Below, one piece after another: positions 1 through 8,738 of a DNA stretch of 64,000 bases. A program made the position numbers and the translations under genes. Positions within the stretch are counted from its first letter, which is position 1, and every line of letters starts with the position of its first letter. Source of the stretch: Pseudomonas sp. BN411 (GTDB lineage Bacteria > Pseudomonadota > Gammaproteobacteria > Pseudomonadales > Pseudomonadaceae); contig NZ_SSOM01000073.1 in NCBI RefSeq assembly GCF_029871235.1, positions 303,961 through 367,960 of the forward strand, given 5' to 3'. The notes under the pieces were generated by a model. The model searched no databases, was not told the DNA's origin, and saw only the letters and a list, made by a program, of their open reading frames with translations.

Positions 1-491
1 GCTTTGCTGGCAGAGTAGGGCGAGCTCGGAGCGTAGGGCGTGGTCTCTGTGAAGAGGTCGTCCACGCCATGCAGGTCGCCATATACCTCGTCGGTGGAAA
101 TATGGTGGAAGCGGAACGCGGCCTTGCGTTCAGCATCGAGACCCAGCCAGTAGGCTCGTACGCTTTCCAGCAGGCTGTAGGTGCCGACGATGTTGGTCTG
201 GATGAAGTCTGCCGGACCGTCGATGGAACGATCGACGTGGGATTCCGCGGCCAGGTGCATCACTGCGTCGGGCTGGAATCGGGCCAGCGCTTCGCCGACG
301 GCTTGGCTATCGGCAATATCCGCCTGGAGAAATTGGTAACGCGGATTGTCCGAGACGGAGGCCAGCGACTCGAGATTGCCGGCGTAGGTGAGCTTGTCGA
401 GATTCAGCACCTCGTGCTGGGTTTCGGTCAGCAGGTGGCGAATGAGAGCTGAGCCAATGAAGCCGGCTCCGCCGGTGACAAAAAGGTGCAT
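1..491 (-). CDS. rmlB: dTDP-glucose 4,6-dehydratase, 5' part (gene runs off the window)
   Basis: Second enzyme of dTDP-L-rhamnose synthesis (dehydration of dTDP-glucose to the 4-keto-6-deoxy sugar), supplying rhamnose for LPS and rhamnolipids. About 163 N-terminal codons are visible, starting at ATG 491. The translation begins [16 protein letters not shown], a Rossmann GxxGxxG NAD-binding motif, followed by [12 protein letters not shown], the STDEVYG catalytic segment and YSASKA (the YxxxK of extended SDR enzymes) right at the window edge. All conserved elements of the N-terminal half are intact. The C-terminal sugar-binding half lies outside the window, so completeness cannot be judged. Confidence 0.95.
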   Translation of the reverse strand, partial: MHLFVTGGAGFIGSALIRHLLTETQHEVLNLDKLTYAGNLESLASVSDNPRYQFLQADIADSQAVGEALARFQPDAVMHLAAESHVDRSIDGPADFIQTNIVGTYSLLESVRAYWLGLDAERKAAFRFHHISTDEVYGDLHGVDDLFTETTPYAPSSPYSASK

Positions 492-708
492 AACTCAATC
501 CTGACGATTTGGTTGGCGCACAGATTGTTGGCAGTGACTGCCCGATGCAAGCGTTTGAAGACTGTCATGGCCAGGATTGCGGGGGGATCCTGGCGATCGG
601 ACGCCATACAAGGCAGTCCGATGGAATGGCGCCAATATTCTTCAGAGCTGGCGTCGTCCTGTCGCGCGTGGCTGGAGATGTGAGCATTTCAGCCGACCCC
701 TGAAAGAC

Positions 709-736
709 AAAAGCCCCGCATTGCTGCGGGGCTTTT
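709..736 (-). terminator. Intrinsic terminator downstream of tRNA-Thr
   Basis: A 12-bp arm (709-720) pairs with 725-736 around a 4-nt loop. Read on the minus strand it is a GC-rich hairpin ending in a T run, immediately 3' of the tRNA. The stretch 492-708 between it and rmlB shows no convincing gene. Confidence 0.85.
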
Positions 737-743
737 AAGTTCA

Positions 744-819
<76 letters not shown>

Positions 820-1113
820 TAGGAAGGGCCGTCATTATAGCGATTGGATGTGGCGAGTAAACCTCTTCGATGCTTGTCGGTGCAGGTTCTGGTATCAGCG
901 TGGTGGAGCTTATGCACAAAGGTGCTTCGTCCTGGTCCCTTCGTTCTGAGAATTTGTGCGCTGAGTCTCAGCATTCCGCAACCTCCTGTATTCCTTGGAT
1001 TTTCATCGTTCGAGCAAAAATTGAGCAGACTCCGCGTGGTGCGCACGGCAAGGCTTTCCGGGCGTTTTCCCAGATTTCATCAACAAAGTTATCCACAGGT
1101 TTTGTGGGTAAGT
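820..1113. other. Intergenic stretch without a recognised gene
   Basis: About 290 bp separate tRNA-Thr from the methyltransferase gene. Short open frames exist on both strands, but none has a convincing ribosome binding site or family resemblance. It probably contains the tRNA promoter and the 3' untranslated region of the methyltransferase gene. Confidence 0.4.
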
Positions 1114-2328
1114 TCAGCGCTCGGCCAGGAGCAGGATGTTGCGTGGTGTGAGCTGGGGCGGGCAGAAGCTGCCGAGTGTCACCTGGTAGCCGTGTTCTTC
1201 GAGGAACAGCGCGCGGTCGAGTAGTAGCCAGAGTTCCATGGGGCGGCGGAACAGGCTGCGGGGGAGTTCCAGGTTGCGCACCACGGCGAGGCGTTGCCAG
1301 CCCGCTGCTTCCAGTGCCTGCCAGTCGTGATCCACTGGGGTGGGCAGCCCCTTCAGGGCGCAGAGATCGCGGCAGTACTCCGGGAATGGCTTGTCCAGCC
1401 AACTGGTGGCGAGGGAAGGGGTGGGCAGGTACTGATCCTTGCCGGTCAGCTCTCTTTGCAGGAGGTCGAAAGCCAATCGTCGCGCCATGGATTGGTCGCG
1501 CTGGCGGCGAACGCGGGCGCCGGCAGTGACGGTCTCGCTGAGTGGTAGTCGCAGATCGACCCGGCCGAGGCGCAGCGCGGAGCTTCTGGCTGTTGCGGAG
1601 AGCGGTTGGTAGTCCGGTGTCTGGATGCGGTTGTAGCAGCAGGGCGCCACCGCCAGTTGGCGGCAGCCGGCGGCGCTGGCCAGTTGCATCAGGCGCACGT
1701 GGAGATCGCCACAGGCGTGCAGGGCTACCGCTGTGTGTTCGGTTGTGAGGTGGAGTCCGGCGTCATCCGCCAGGGCGTCCTGCTCGCGATGCTGGGCTGC
1801 GAGCCCCAGGCGCTGGCTGAGTTGCTGGCCGCTGGCGACAAGTTGCGGGTCGAGTTCAATGCAGGTCAGTGGCGTGCCGTCGTGGGCCAGGCGGCGTCCC
1901 AGATGCCCCTTTCCGGAGCACCAGTCCAGCCAGTGACCGGGCGCCTGGCGAAAACCGAGGCGGCTGGCGAAGGCGTCGATCTGCTGCCACTTGCGTCCGG
2001 GAACATCCACGGTGAATGCGTTGGGCATTGTCTCGGAGCGCGTGGCAGGCAGTTCGCCAATCTCGCTGAGTCTGGCCGACTGTGCGGCAAGCTGTGGATA
2101 AGGCGCCGGGGCCTGCAGTCGTTCCGGCTGATTGTGTATGGCGTCCGCCTCCGCCAGGCTGCGGTCGCGCAGCCATGCCGCCAACTCGGGGTGCTCGCGC
2201 TCCCAGGGGAGTTCCAGTTCGGTAAAGGGTATCGGGCGCCAGATGTCCTGGTGCACGCGCAGGAAATCGTCCAGGGCGGCGAAGCGTTCCCGCAGGAGCG
2301 GGCCTTGGAGGGGCGCGGGGCTGGTCAT
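1114..2328 (-). CDS. SAM-dependent methyltransferase-like protein (Methyltransf_32 type)
   Basis: A 404-residue cytoplasmic protein with a class I SAM-binding core. Motif I reads LDWCSGKGHLG (about 134-144), followed by CIELDPQL (about 156-163), VALHACGDLH (about 201-210) and VAPCCYN (about 227-233). This HACGDL plus PCCY pattern is typical of the family also found in the C-terminal half of eukaryotic GSTCD, whose substrate is generally unknown; RNA is a plausible guess only. The gene lies 84 bp downstream of the ABC transporter permease genes on the same strand and could be co-transcribed. The ATG at 2328 was chosen. Substrate not assigned. Confidence 0.8.
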   Translation of the reverse strand: MTSPAPLQGPLLRERFAALDDFLRVHQDIWRPIPFTELELPWEREHPELAAWLRDRSLAEADAIHNQPERLQAPAPYPQLAAQSARLSEIGELPATRSETMPNAFTVDVPGRKWQQIDAFASRLGFRQAPGHWLDWCSGKGHLGRRLAHDGTPLTCIELDPQLVASGQQLSQRLGLAAQHREQDALADDAGLHLTTEHTAVALHACGDLHVRLMQLASAAGCRQLAVAPCCYNRIQTPDYQPLSATARSSALRLGRVDLRLPLSETVTAGARVRRQRDQSMARRLAFDLLQRELTGKDQYLPTPSLATSWLDKPFPEYCRDLCALKGLPTPVDHDWQALEAAGWQRLAVVRNLELPRSLFRRPMELWLLLDRALFLEEHGYQVTLGSFCPPQLTPRNILLLAER

Positions 2329-2412
2329 GTGGCGAGGCGGTGGGAATCAGGGGCGGCGATTATAGCGCCGCCACCTCCGCTCCTCATCCGGGGACGAGGA
2401 GCGGTCGAGGGC

Positions 2413-3102
2413 TCAGCGACCCTGCAAGGCGTCTACCCGCAGCTTGTGTTCCAGCAGGCGGAAGGCCCGAACCAGTACGTAGGCGATCAGCAGATAGAAC
2501 AGGCCGGCGGCGAAGAAGATCTCCACCGGCAGGTAGGTGCGGGCGATGATCGTGCGTGCCATGCCGGTGAGTTCCAGCAGGGTGACGGTACTGGCCAGTG
2601 CGCTGGCCTTGATCATCAGGATCACTTCGTTGCTGTAGGCCGGCAGGCCGATGCGCGCCGCACGCGGCAGGATGATGTAGACCAGTGCCTGGAAGCGCGA
2701 CATGCCCAGGGCCCGCGCCGCTTCGATCTCGCCCGGCGGAACGGCCTGGATGGCCCCGCGCAGGATCTCGGCGATATAGGCCGCGGTGTGCATGGTCATG
2801 GTGATCACGGCGCACCAGAACGGGTCGCGCAGATAGGGCCAGAGCGGACCTTTGCGCACCGCGTCGAACTGCGCCAGGCCGTAGTAGACCAGGAACAGTT
2901 GCACCAGCAGTGGTGTACCACGGAAGAAGAAGATGTAGCCGTAGGGCAGGGCGCGTACGTACCAGTGGCGCGATGCGCGGGCGATGCCCATGGGGAGCGC
3001 CAGGATCAGGCCGGCGACCACCGCGATGGCCACCAGCTCCATGGTGAGGATGGCGCCCTGGGCCAGTTGCGGCAGGTATTTGACGATGACTTCCCAGTTC
3101 AT
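2413..3102 (-). CDS. Polar amino acid ABC transporter permease (HisM-type)
   Basis: Inner-membrane permease of 229 residues with about five hydrophobic segments. The cytoplasmic coupling motif EAARALGMSRFQALVYIILPRA contacts the ATPase, as in the HisMQ/ArtMQ family (polar amino acid permeases, 3-TM class). Its ATG overlaps the TGA of the preceding permease gene by four bases (ATGA), so the two are translationally coupled and likely form a heterodimer. The four-gene set (ATPase, binding protein, two permeases) matches arginine/lysine/ornithine/histidine-type uptake systems; the exact substrate is not visible from sequence. Confidence 0.9.
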   Translation of the reverse strand: MNWEVIVKYLPQLAQGAILTMELVAIAVVAGLILALPMGIARASRHWYVRALPYGYIFFFRGTPLLVQLFLVYYGLAQFDAVRKGPLWPYLRDPFWCAVITMTMHTAAYIAEILRGAIQAVPPGEIEAARALGMSRFQALVYIILPRAARIGLPAYSNEVILMIKASALASTVTLLELTGMARTIIARTYLPVEIFFAAGLFYLLIAYVLVRAFRLLEHKLRVDALQGR

Positions 3103-3794
3103 GCTGCGCTCCGCTTGAAGCCGCGGCCTGCGCGCTTCTCAAGCCAATGCATGCCGATCATCGCGAGGATGGTCAGGCCCAGGTAGATGAAGGCGGCCAC
3201 CATGTAGAAGGTGAAGGGCTCCTTGCTGGCGGTCACGGCGATTTGCGAGCGGCGCATGATTTCCTCGAGGCCGATCACGGAAACCAGTGCCGTGTCCTTC
3301 ATCAGGATCATGAACAGGTTGCCGAGGCCCGGCAGGGCGATGCGCCACATCTGCGGTAGGATCACCCGCCAGAGGATGCGTCCGCTGGACAGGCCAAGGG
3401 CCATGCCCGCTTCGCGGTGCCCCTTGGGGATGGCCAGGATGGCGCCGCGGAATACCTCGGTGGCATAGGAGCCGAAGCACAGGCCGAGGGCGATGGTGCC
3501 CGCGGCGAAGGCGTTCAGTTCCAGCTCCGGGTAGCCAAGCGACTCGCCCAGGCTGCGCATCAGGTTGACCGTGCCGAAGTAGATCAGCAGAACCCAGAGA
3601 AGCTCGGGAACGCCACGCACGATGGTGGAATAGGTGCCACCCAGCCACTGCAGCGGCTTGATGGAAGAAGTCCTGGCCAGGGCGCCGAGCAGACCGAGCA
3701 CCAGACCCAACACCAGCGCGGACAGCGCCAGCTTGATGGTCATGAGGGTGCCCGCGGCCAGGGCCGGGCCGAATCCGTGAAGGTCTAGGGTCAT
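3099..3794 (-). CDS. Polar amino acid ABC transporter permease (HisQ-type)
   Basis: Partner permease of 231 residues with an N-terminal hydrophobic segment (about 12-36) and further membrane segments. The coupling loop EAGMALGLSSGRILWRVILPQ is the conserved EAA motif. The start is ATG 3794, 48 bp after the stop of the binding protein gene, and it overlaps the next permease by 4 bp. Family knowledge: HisQ/ArtQ-type subunits pair with HisM/ArtM-type subunits over a dimer of one ATPase. Basic amino acids are the likeliest cargo, by inference from family and gene order. Confidence 0.9.
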   Translation of the reverse strand: MTLDLHGFGPALAAGTLMTIKLALSALVLGLVLGLLGALARTSSIKPLQWLGGTYSTIVRGVPELLWVLLIYFGTVNLMRSLGESLGYPELELNAFAAGTIALGLCFGSYATEVFRGAILAIPKGHREAGMALGLSSGRILWRVILPQMWRIALPGLGNLFMILMKDTALVSVIGLEEIMRRSQIAVTASKEPFTFYMVAAFIYLGLTILAMIGMHWLEKRAGRGFKRSAA

Positions 3795-3842
3795 GGGAAT
3801 TCAAGCGCCGGTGCCGCGCAGGGGCGGCACCGGACGGGCAGG

Positions 3843-4595
3843 TCAGTAGATGCTGAAGGGGAAGTACTTGTCGTTGATCTTCTTGTAGGTGCCGTCGGCA
3901 ACGATTTCCTTCAGCGCGGCGTTCAGCTTCTCGCGCAGCGGGTCACCCTTGCGCACGGCAATGGCGATCTTGTCGTTGTCGAACACCGGGTCGCCCTTGA
4001 ACTCGAAGTCCTTGCCGGCGTCGCTCTTCAGCCATTCCCAGTTCACGAACTTGTCGGCCAGTACGCCGTCGAGGCGGCCGGAGGCCAGGTCGAGGTAGGC
4101 GTTTTCCTGGGTGTCGTAGAGCTTGATGTCGACAACGTCTTTCATGTTGTCTTCCAGCCAGGTGCCGGCGATGGTCGCGCGCTGGGCGCCGATGACCTTG
4201 CCTTTCAGGCTGCCCTTGTCGATCTTGAAGTCGCTGCTTTTCGGAGCGATGTACTGCAGCTTGTTGGTGTAGTAGGGGTCGGTGAAATCGACGGCCTGCT
4301 TGCGCTCTTCAGTGATGGACATGGAGGCGGCGAGGAAGTCGAACTTCTTGGCGTTCAGGGCGGGGATGATGCCGTCCCAGTCGGAGGTCACCACTTCACA
4401 CTCGACCTTCATCTTGGCGCAGAGAGCCTGGCCGATTTCCACGTCGAAGCCGCCGGCCTGGCCGCTGGCGTCGATCAGGTTGAAGGGGGGGTAGGCGCCT
4501 TCGGTGCCGATCTTCAGTTTGTCGGCGGCAATGGCGTTGGTGCCGAAAGCGAGTGTGGCGGCCGCGGCCAGCAGAATCTTCTTGTAGTTCTTCAT
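3843..4595 (-). CDS. Periplasmic amino acid-binding protein of ABC transporter
   Basis: Solute-binding protein of 250 residues (SBP_bac_3 family, PBP type II fold). A signal peptide is visible at 1-23 (MKNYKKILLAAAATLAFGTN, cleavage after AIAA or nearby). The mature start KLKIGTEGAYPPFN and the motif GFDVEIGQALCAKMKVECE are classical for lysine/arginine/ornithine-binding proteins; the Cys pair in CAKMKVEC corresponds to the conserved disulphide of this group. A longer in-frame reading exists, but ATG 4595 is chosen because it begins the signal peptide and has a GGAG Shine-Dalgarno just upstream. It lies 19 bp after the ATPase gene. Confidence 0.92.
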   Translation of the reverse strand: MKNYKKILLAAAATLAFGTNAIAADKLKIGTEGAYPPFNLIDASGQAGGFDVEIGQALCAKMKVECEVVTSDWDGIIPALNAKKFDFLAASMSITEERKQAVDFTDPYYTNKLQYIAPKSSDFKIDKGSLKGKVIGAQRATIAGTWLEDNMKDVVDIKLYDTQENAYLDLASGRLDGVLADKFVNWEWLKSDAGKDFEFKGDPVFDNDKIAIAVRKGDPLREKLNAALKEIVADGTYKKINDKYFPFSIY

Positions 4596-4614
4596 TGCGC
4601 TCTTGCTCCGTGTT

Positions 4615-5388
4615 TTAGCGATTGCTGGACATGAATTGTTTACAGCGCGCCGACTGCGGGTTGTCAAATACCTGCGCTGGCGGTCCCTGTTCTTCTACAA
4701 GGCCCTGGTGAAGGAAAACCACTTCGCTGGAGACGTTCCGGGCGAAGTTCATTTCATGGGTGACCAGCAGCATGGTGCGGCCTTCCTCGGCCAGCGCGCG
4801 GATCACGTTAAGCACTTCTTGTACCATCTCAGGGTCCAGCGCCGAGGTGGGCTCGTCGAACAGGATCACCTTCGGCTGCATGGCCAGGGTACGGGCGATG
4901 GCTGCACGCTGTTGCTGGCCGCCGGAAAGCTGGGTCGGATAGACGTGGCGCTTGTCGGCGATGCCGACCTTGGCCAGCAGGGCCTCGGCGATTTCGGTGG
5001 CTTCGGCCTTGCTCTGGCCGAGCACGCGGCGTGGCGCTTCGATGATGTTGTCGAGCACCGTCATGTGCGGCCAGAGGTTGAAGTTCTGGAATACGAAGCC
5101 GATCTCGCTGCGCATGCGATTGATCTGCTTGTTGTCGGCGGCAACCAGTTCACCGGTGCGGCTCTGCTTGAGCTTGAGCTCCTCGCCGGCGACCAGGATC
5201 TGGCCCTCGTGCGGGTTCTCCAGCAGGTTGATGCAGCGCAGGAAGGTGGACTTGCCGGAGCCAGACGACCCCAGGATGGAGATCACGTCACCGTCATTGG
5301 CGGTGAGGGAGATGCCCTTGAGCACTTCTAGATCGCCGTAGCGTTTGTGCAGATTACGGATTTCAAGCGCTGGCGTGGCTTGGGCCAT
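4615..5388 (-). CDS. Amino acid ABC transporter ATP-binding protein (HisP-type)
   Basis: ATPase subunit of 257 residues, first gene of the transporter operon. Walker A GSSGSGKST, signature LSGGQQQR, Walker B VILFDEP, then TSALDPEMV and the switch His in LLVTHEM are all intact. The length and the YGDLEVLKGISL opening match HisP/AotP-type importers of basic amino acids. The start MAQATPALEIRNL at 5388 is preferred over an upstream in-frame extension because AGAGGA lies about 7 bases upstream and the family usually starts here. No specific regulator site was recognised upstream. Confidence 0.93.
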   Translation of the reverse strand: MAQATPALEIRNLHKRYGDLEVLKGISLTANDGDVISILGSSGSGKSTFLRCINLLENPHEGQILVAGEELKLKQSRTGELVAADNKQINRMRSEIGFVFQNFNLWPHMTVLDNIIEAPRRVLGQSKAEATEIAEALLAKVGIADKRHVYPTQLSGGQQQRAAIARTLAMQPKVILFDEPTSALDPEMVQEVLNVIRALAEEGRTMLLVTHEMNFARNVSSEVVFLHQGLVEEQGPPAQVFDNPQSARCKQFMSSNR

Positions 5389-5550
5389 GGGGGGTCCTCT
5401 TATTGTTCGGGGGCACTCTGGCGGTGGGGCGGCCTTCCTGGCGAGGGCCAACCTAGCATAGCCCCTTGCCAGGCGAAAGCCGGCGGAGAGCCCTGAAATG
5501 GCTCTTCGGGCGCGGTTGTCGCATCGCTGCAGTTGCTTGTCGCGGTAGCT

Positions 5551-5571
5551 AAAAAGCCCCGGTGGCGGGCT
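5551..5571 (-). terminator. Probable terminator of the H-NOX/GGDEF-EAL operon
   Basis: On the minus strand the sequence reads AGCCC-GCCACCG-GGGCT followed by a T run, about 60 bp beyond the stop of the GGDEF-EAL gene. The stem is short, so efficiency is uncertain. Confidence 0.6.
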
Positions 5572-5633
5572 GGAACTCCCAAATGGCGCGGCTTTGCACC
5601 TCTTTTAGGATTTTCTTCTTTGGAATCAATCAT

Positions 5634-7595
5634 TTACTTCGCATGCAGGTGCTGACCTTCCTTTAGCAGCGCAATAAATTCGGAAGCGGGCAGCGGCCGG
5701 GCGAAGTAGTAGCCCTGGCCGAAATCGCAGTCCAGGGACTTGAGGATCTGCAGGTGCTGCTCCGTCTCGACTCCCTCCGCGACTGCCTCGAGACCCAGGT
5801 TGCGCGCCAGGCTGAGGATGGTCTGGACGATCTGCAGGCCTTCCGGGCATTGGTCGAGTTGGGTCACGAAGGAGCGGTCGACTTTCAGCACGTCCAGGCG
5901 GAAGCGATGCAGGTAGCTGAGGGAGGAGTAGCCGGTGCCGAAGTCATCGATGCTGATGCGTACGCCCAGGTCATGCAGCTGCTGGAGCACCGCGATGGTT
6001 CGTTCGGAGTCGGCCATGGAGACGCTCTCGGTGATCTCCAGGCGTACGCAAGTCGGCGGGATACCTGTTTCGACGATGATGGCGCCCACCTGTGAAACCA
6101 GGTCGTGCTGGGCGAACTGCCGGGCGGAAAGATTGATGCTCACCGTCAGCGGGTTGGGGCAGGGAAATTCCTCGTGCCAACACGCCATGCTGCGGCAGGC
6201 TTCGCGTAGCACCCACAGGCCGAGCGGCAGGATCAGGCCGGTGTCCTCGGCGACCTGGATGAAGTCGCCCGGGTAGACCAGCTCACCACTCGGTTTCTGC
6301 CAGCGCACCAGGGCCTCGACGCCAGCGAGCCGCCCGCTGGCCAGATGCACGATCGGTTGGTAGTGGAGTACGAACTCGCCATTCTGCAGCGCATTGCGCA
6401 GCCGGGTTTCCAGGTTCAGGCGACCCACGGCCAGCTCATGCATGCTGTGGTCGAACAGCTCGAAGCGGTGCTTGCCGAGGGTCTTGGCGCGGTACATGGC
6501 GAGGTCCGCGTGGCGCAGGATTTCTTCGGCAGACTCATATCCCAGATCGCTCGAGGCGATGCCGATGCTGGCGCTGATGTAGAGCTGCTCGCCATTGACC
6601 AGGAAGGGAGGTTCCAGGGCATTCAGCAGTCGCTCGGCGACGCACGCTGGCGCTTCGGAGTTGCCGATGCAATCCAGCAGGATGGTGAACTCATCGCCGC
6701 CCATGCGAGCCAGGGTGTCGGTCTGGCGCAGGCAACTGCCAAGGCGGGTGGCGACCTGGACGATCAACAAATCCCCTGCCAGGTGGCCGAGGCTGTCATT
6801 GACCAGCTTGAAACGGTCGAGATCGATGAACAGCACCGCGAAGGCTGCCTCGCGATGCCGATTGCAGCGGGCGACGGCTCGGGACAGGCGGTCGGCGAAG
6901 AGCGCGCGGTTGGGCAGGCCGGTGAGCGGGTCGTGGAAGGCGTCGACCAGTTGCTCTTCCGCGCGCTTGCGCTCCACTACCCGGCCCATCTGCACACCGA
7001 TCTGCGCCATCAGGTGCAGCAGCTTGTCGTCGGGCTCCAGCACGTTGCCGGCGAAGAACTCCAGCGCTCCCACTACTTCGCTGCCCACTAGCACCGGAAA
7101 GGCGGCGGCGGCCCTGAGCCCCGCCTGCTCGGCAGCGTCGACGCGGCAGAATTCCGGAGTCTGGCTGATGTCGGAAATCCAGGCCGGGGCGCCGCTGGAA
7201 AGCACGCGGCCGGGCAGGCCGAAGCCCGGTGAGAACTCCATGGCCTCGGTCACCTGTCGAAAGTCGCGGAAGCGCTGCTCGTCGGCGTAATGCCAGATGC
7301 TGGCCGAGCGCAGTTGTACCTCGCCATCGACGTGGTCCGTCAGGTAGGCATGGCCAATCAGCCAGCCGGTGTACTGGCAGACGCTGGATACCGTGAAGCT
7401 CAGGCCGTCGGCCACCGATGCCGCGCCGTTGGCAGCGTCGGCGATGGATTCCAGCAGTTGCAGCTGCTGCTGCTTTTCATAGAGCTCGCGCAGGCCGCGC
7501 TCGGCGATCTGTTCCGCTTCCAGGCGCGCCTGGTGTTCGCGCTGCAGGCGTCGACGCAGCTTGTCGGCTTCCGGGTTGCGCGGTCCGCCATCCAT
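5634..7595 (-). CDS. GAF-GGDEF-EAL cyclic-di-GMP enzyme, partner of H-NOX
   Basis: A 653-residue protein. An N-terminal coiled-coil stretch (about 10-48) is followed by a GAF domain (about 50-205), a GGDEF domain (about 210-380) and an EAL domain (about 395-645). The diguanylate cyclase active site is intact (GGDEF, 299-303), with an RxxD inhibitory site at 290-293. The phosphodiesterase site is also complete: EAL at 427-429, DDFGTGYSS at 550-558, KVDRSF at 571-576 and EGVE at 607-610. Both activities are therefore possible. It begins 6 bp after the stop of the H-NOX gene, so the two form one operon. In several proteobacteria H-NOX controls such bifunctional enzymes in response to NO; that role is inferred here. 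Confidence 0.9.
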   Translation of the reverse strand: MDGGPRNPEADKLRRRLQREHQARLEAEQIAERGLRELYEKQQQLQLLESIADAANGAASVADGLSFTVSSVCQYTGWLIGHAYLTDHVDGEVQLRSASIWHYADEQRFRDFRQVTEAMEFSPGFGLPGRVLSSGAPAWISDISQTPEFCRVDAAEQAGLRAAAAFPVLVGSEVVGALEFFAGNVLEPDDKLLHLMAQIGVQMGRVVERKRAEEQLVDAFHDPLTGLPNRALFADRLSRAVARCNRHREAAFAVLFIDLDRFKLVNDSLGHLAGDLLIVQVATRLGSCLRQTDTLARMGGDEFTILLDCIGNSEAPACVAERLLNALEPPFLVNGEQLYISASIGIASSDLGYESAEEILRHADLAMYRAKTLGKHRFELFDHSMHELAVGRLNLETRLRNALQNGEFVLHYQPIVHLASGRLAGVEALVRWQKPSGELVYPGDFIQVAEDTGLILPLGLWVLREACRSMACWHEEFPCPNPLTVSINLSARQFAQHDLVSQVGAIIVETGIPPTCVRLEITESVSMADSERTIAVLQQLHDLGVRISIDDFGTGYSSLSYLHRFRLDVLKVDRSFVTQLDQCPEGLQIVQTILSLARNLGLEAVAEGVETEQHLQILKSLDCDFGQGYYFARPLPASEFIALLKEGQHLHAK

Positions 7596-7601
7596 GTTCA
7601 G

Positions 7602-8153
7602 TCAGCCCTGGCTTTTGCCGTGGAAGGTGATACGGCAACGGCATTCCGCATCTCCCTTGTGCATGCAGGACAGGTGGTCGACTCCCAGGGATTCGCCAAA
7701 GTGCACCGCGGCGCCCTCGATGAACCCGTGGGCGAGGGCGCAGAGGCGGCGTGGGGAGCGGTAGGTCATCATCAGCGCGCCGTCGGGTTCGTCGCGGAAA
7801 CCGAAGGTCGGGACATCCGCGCCCGGATAAATCATGCGGACTTCGGGATGGATGATCTGATTGACGCTGAGGATGAATGAGCGCGTCGAGTCGTGGGTGT
7901 CGAAATAGGCCGGGTAGCGGATGGCCAGGGAGGGCATTGCTTCACGGCCGAACCAGCGCAGCACCTCGAAGGGTGGCATGTCGAGCAATTCGGAGGCCGC
8001 TGCCGTCAGGCGGAAGATGAACTCGTCGGGATAACTGCCGAGAGCCGTGTAAACGCCGTCGAGGCCGGTGCGTTCCAGCAGGGCGTCCCAGGAATCTTCT
8101 CCCTGGTGTCGGGTAACTACTTCTTCGAGCAGATTGAAGACGATTCCCTTCAT
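7602..8153 (-). CDS. hnoX: H-NOX haem nitric-oxide sensor
   Basis: A 183-residue haem NO/O2-binding protein. The canonical residues fall at canonical positions: proximal haem ligand His102 (IIHPEVRMIYP), the haem-propionate YxSxR motif at Tyr131-Ser133-Arg135 (MMTYRSPRR) and the C-terminal zinc-type His/Cys cluster His160, Cys163, Cys171, Cys173 (HLSCMHKGDAECRC). Position 140 is Leu rather than the distal Tyr of O2-binding members, which argues for NO selectivity. The start at ATG 8153 gives MKGIVFNLLEE, the usual N-terminus. It is cotranscribed with the downstream GGDEF-EAL gene. As far as I recall P. aeruginosa lacks an H-NOX at this place, so this is probably an accessory pair. Confidence 0.93.
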   Translation of the reverse strand: MKGIVFNLLEEVVTRHQGEDSWDALLERTGLDGVYTALGSYPDEFIFRLTAAASELLDMPPFEVLRWFGREAMPSLAIRYPAYFDTHDSTRSFILSVNQIIHPEVRMIYPGADVPTFGFRDEPDGALMMTYRSPRRLCALAHGFIEGAAVHFGESLGVDHLSCMHKGDAECRCRITFHGKSQG

Positions 8154-8272
8154 GCCATCCCCCCGGGTTTCCTCCGGCCAGACCCTCTTCGGGGTCGCCT
8201 TGAGGCGCTTCGCAGTGAGGTTAGCAGTGCTGTGGGTATCGTGCCCGGTGGGGAAATGAAGGGCCGGAAAAC

Positions 8273-8303
8273 AAAAAGCCCCAGCGCATGGCTGGGGCTT
8301 TTT
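8273..8303 (-). terminator. Intrinsic terminator downstream of tRNA-Phe
   Basis: A 13-bp perfect stem (8273-8285 with 8291-8303) and a 5-nt loop, ending in a T run on the minus strand, just 3' of the tRNA gene. Confidence 0.9.
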
Positions 8304-8313
8304 GACGGTATTT

Positions 8314-8389
8314 TGGTGCCCAGGGACGGAATCGAACCGCCGACACGGGGATTTTCAATCCCCTGCTCTACCGACTGAGCTACCTGGGC
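8314..8389 (-). tRNA. tRNA-Phe (anticodon GAA)
   Basis: The minus strand gives a 76-nt cloverleaf with encoded CCA: acceptor GCCCAGG/CCTGGGC with discriminator A, D-arm AGCTCAGTCGGTAGAGC, anticodon arm GGGGATTGAAAATCCCC (anticodon GAA) and T-loop TTCGATT. Confidence 0.97.
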
Positions 8390-8465
8390 AACGGGGCGCT
8401 ATTAAACGGATTTGCCGGCACCTCGTCAACACCCTTTCGAAAAAATATTTAGTTTTTTCGGGCGC

Positions 8466-8738
8466 TTACGCGCTAGGGGGGACATAACCCTCGGCCTGGG
8501 CGTACTCCTCACCCGAAAGGAACTTGTCCATTTCGGCCTGGAGGAACTTGCGGTCCTCGCCATTCATCATGTTCAGGCGACGTTCGTTGATCAGCATGGT
8601 CTGGTGGGCCTGCCACTCATCCCAGGCCTTCTTCGACACGTTGTTGAAGATGTCCTCGCCCTTGGCGCCCGGATACGGCGGACGCTCCAGGCCCGGCAGT
8701 TCCTCTTTGTACTTGCGGCACATCACGGTGCGGGTCAT
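8466..8738 (-). CDS. yggX: Fe(2+)-trafficking / oxidative damage protection protein
   Basis: A small acidic cytoplasmic protein of 90 residues. The start [21 protein letters not shown], with the single conserved Cys7, and the [18 protein letters not shown] segment are diagnostic of YggX. The family protects iron-sulphur clusters and limits oxidative DNA damage; in enterics it belongs to SoxRS. Its ATG overlaps the TGA of mutY by four bases, so iron-sulphur-dependent MutY and its putative protector are translationally coupled, an arrangement conserved in gammaproteobacteria. An AGGAG Shine-Dalgarno precedes the start. Confidence 0.95.
   Translation of the reverse strand: MTRTVMCRKYKEELPGLERPPYPGAKGEDIFNNVSKKAWDEWQAHQTMLINERRLNMMNGEDRKFLQAEMDKFLSGEEYAQAEGYVPPSA

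Noticed and set aside
1606..3186. Very long open frames antisense to the methyltransferase, ABC transporter, asmA, ctpA, envC, gpmI, ntrB and cdiA genes
   Set aside because: In GC-rich Pseudomonas DNA the antisense and shifted frames of real genes stay open; these have biased composition, no Shine-Dalgarno and no family motifs.
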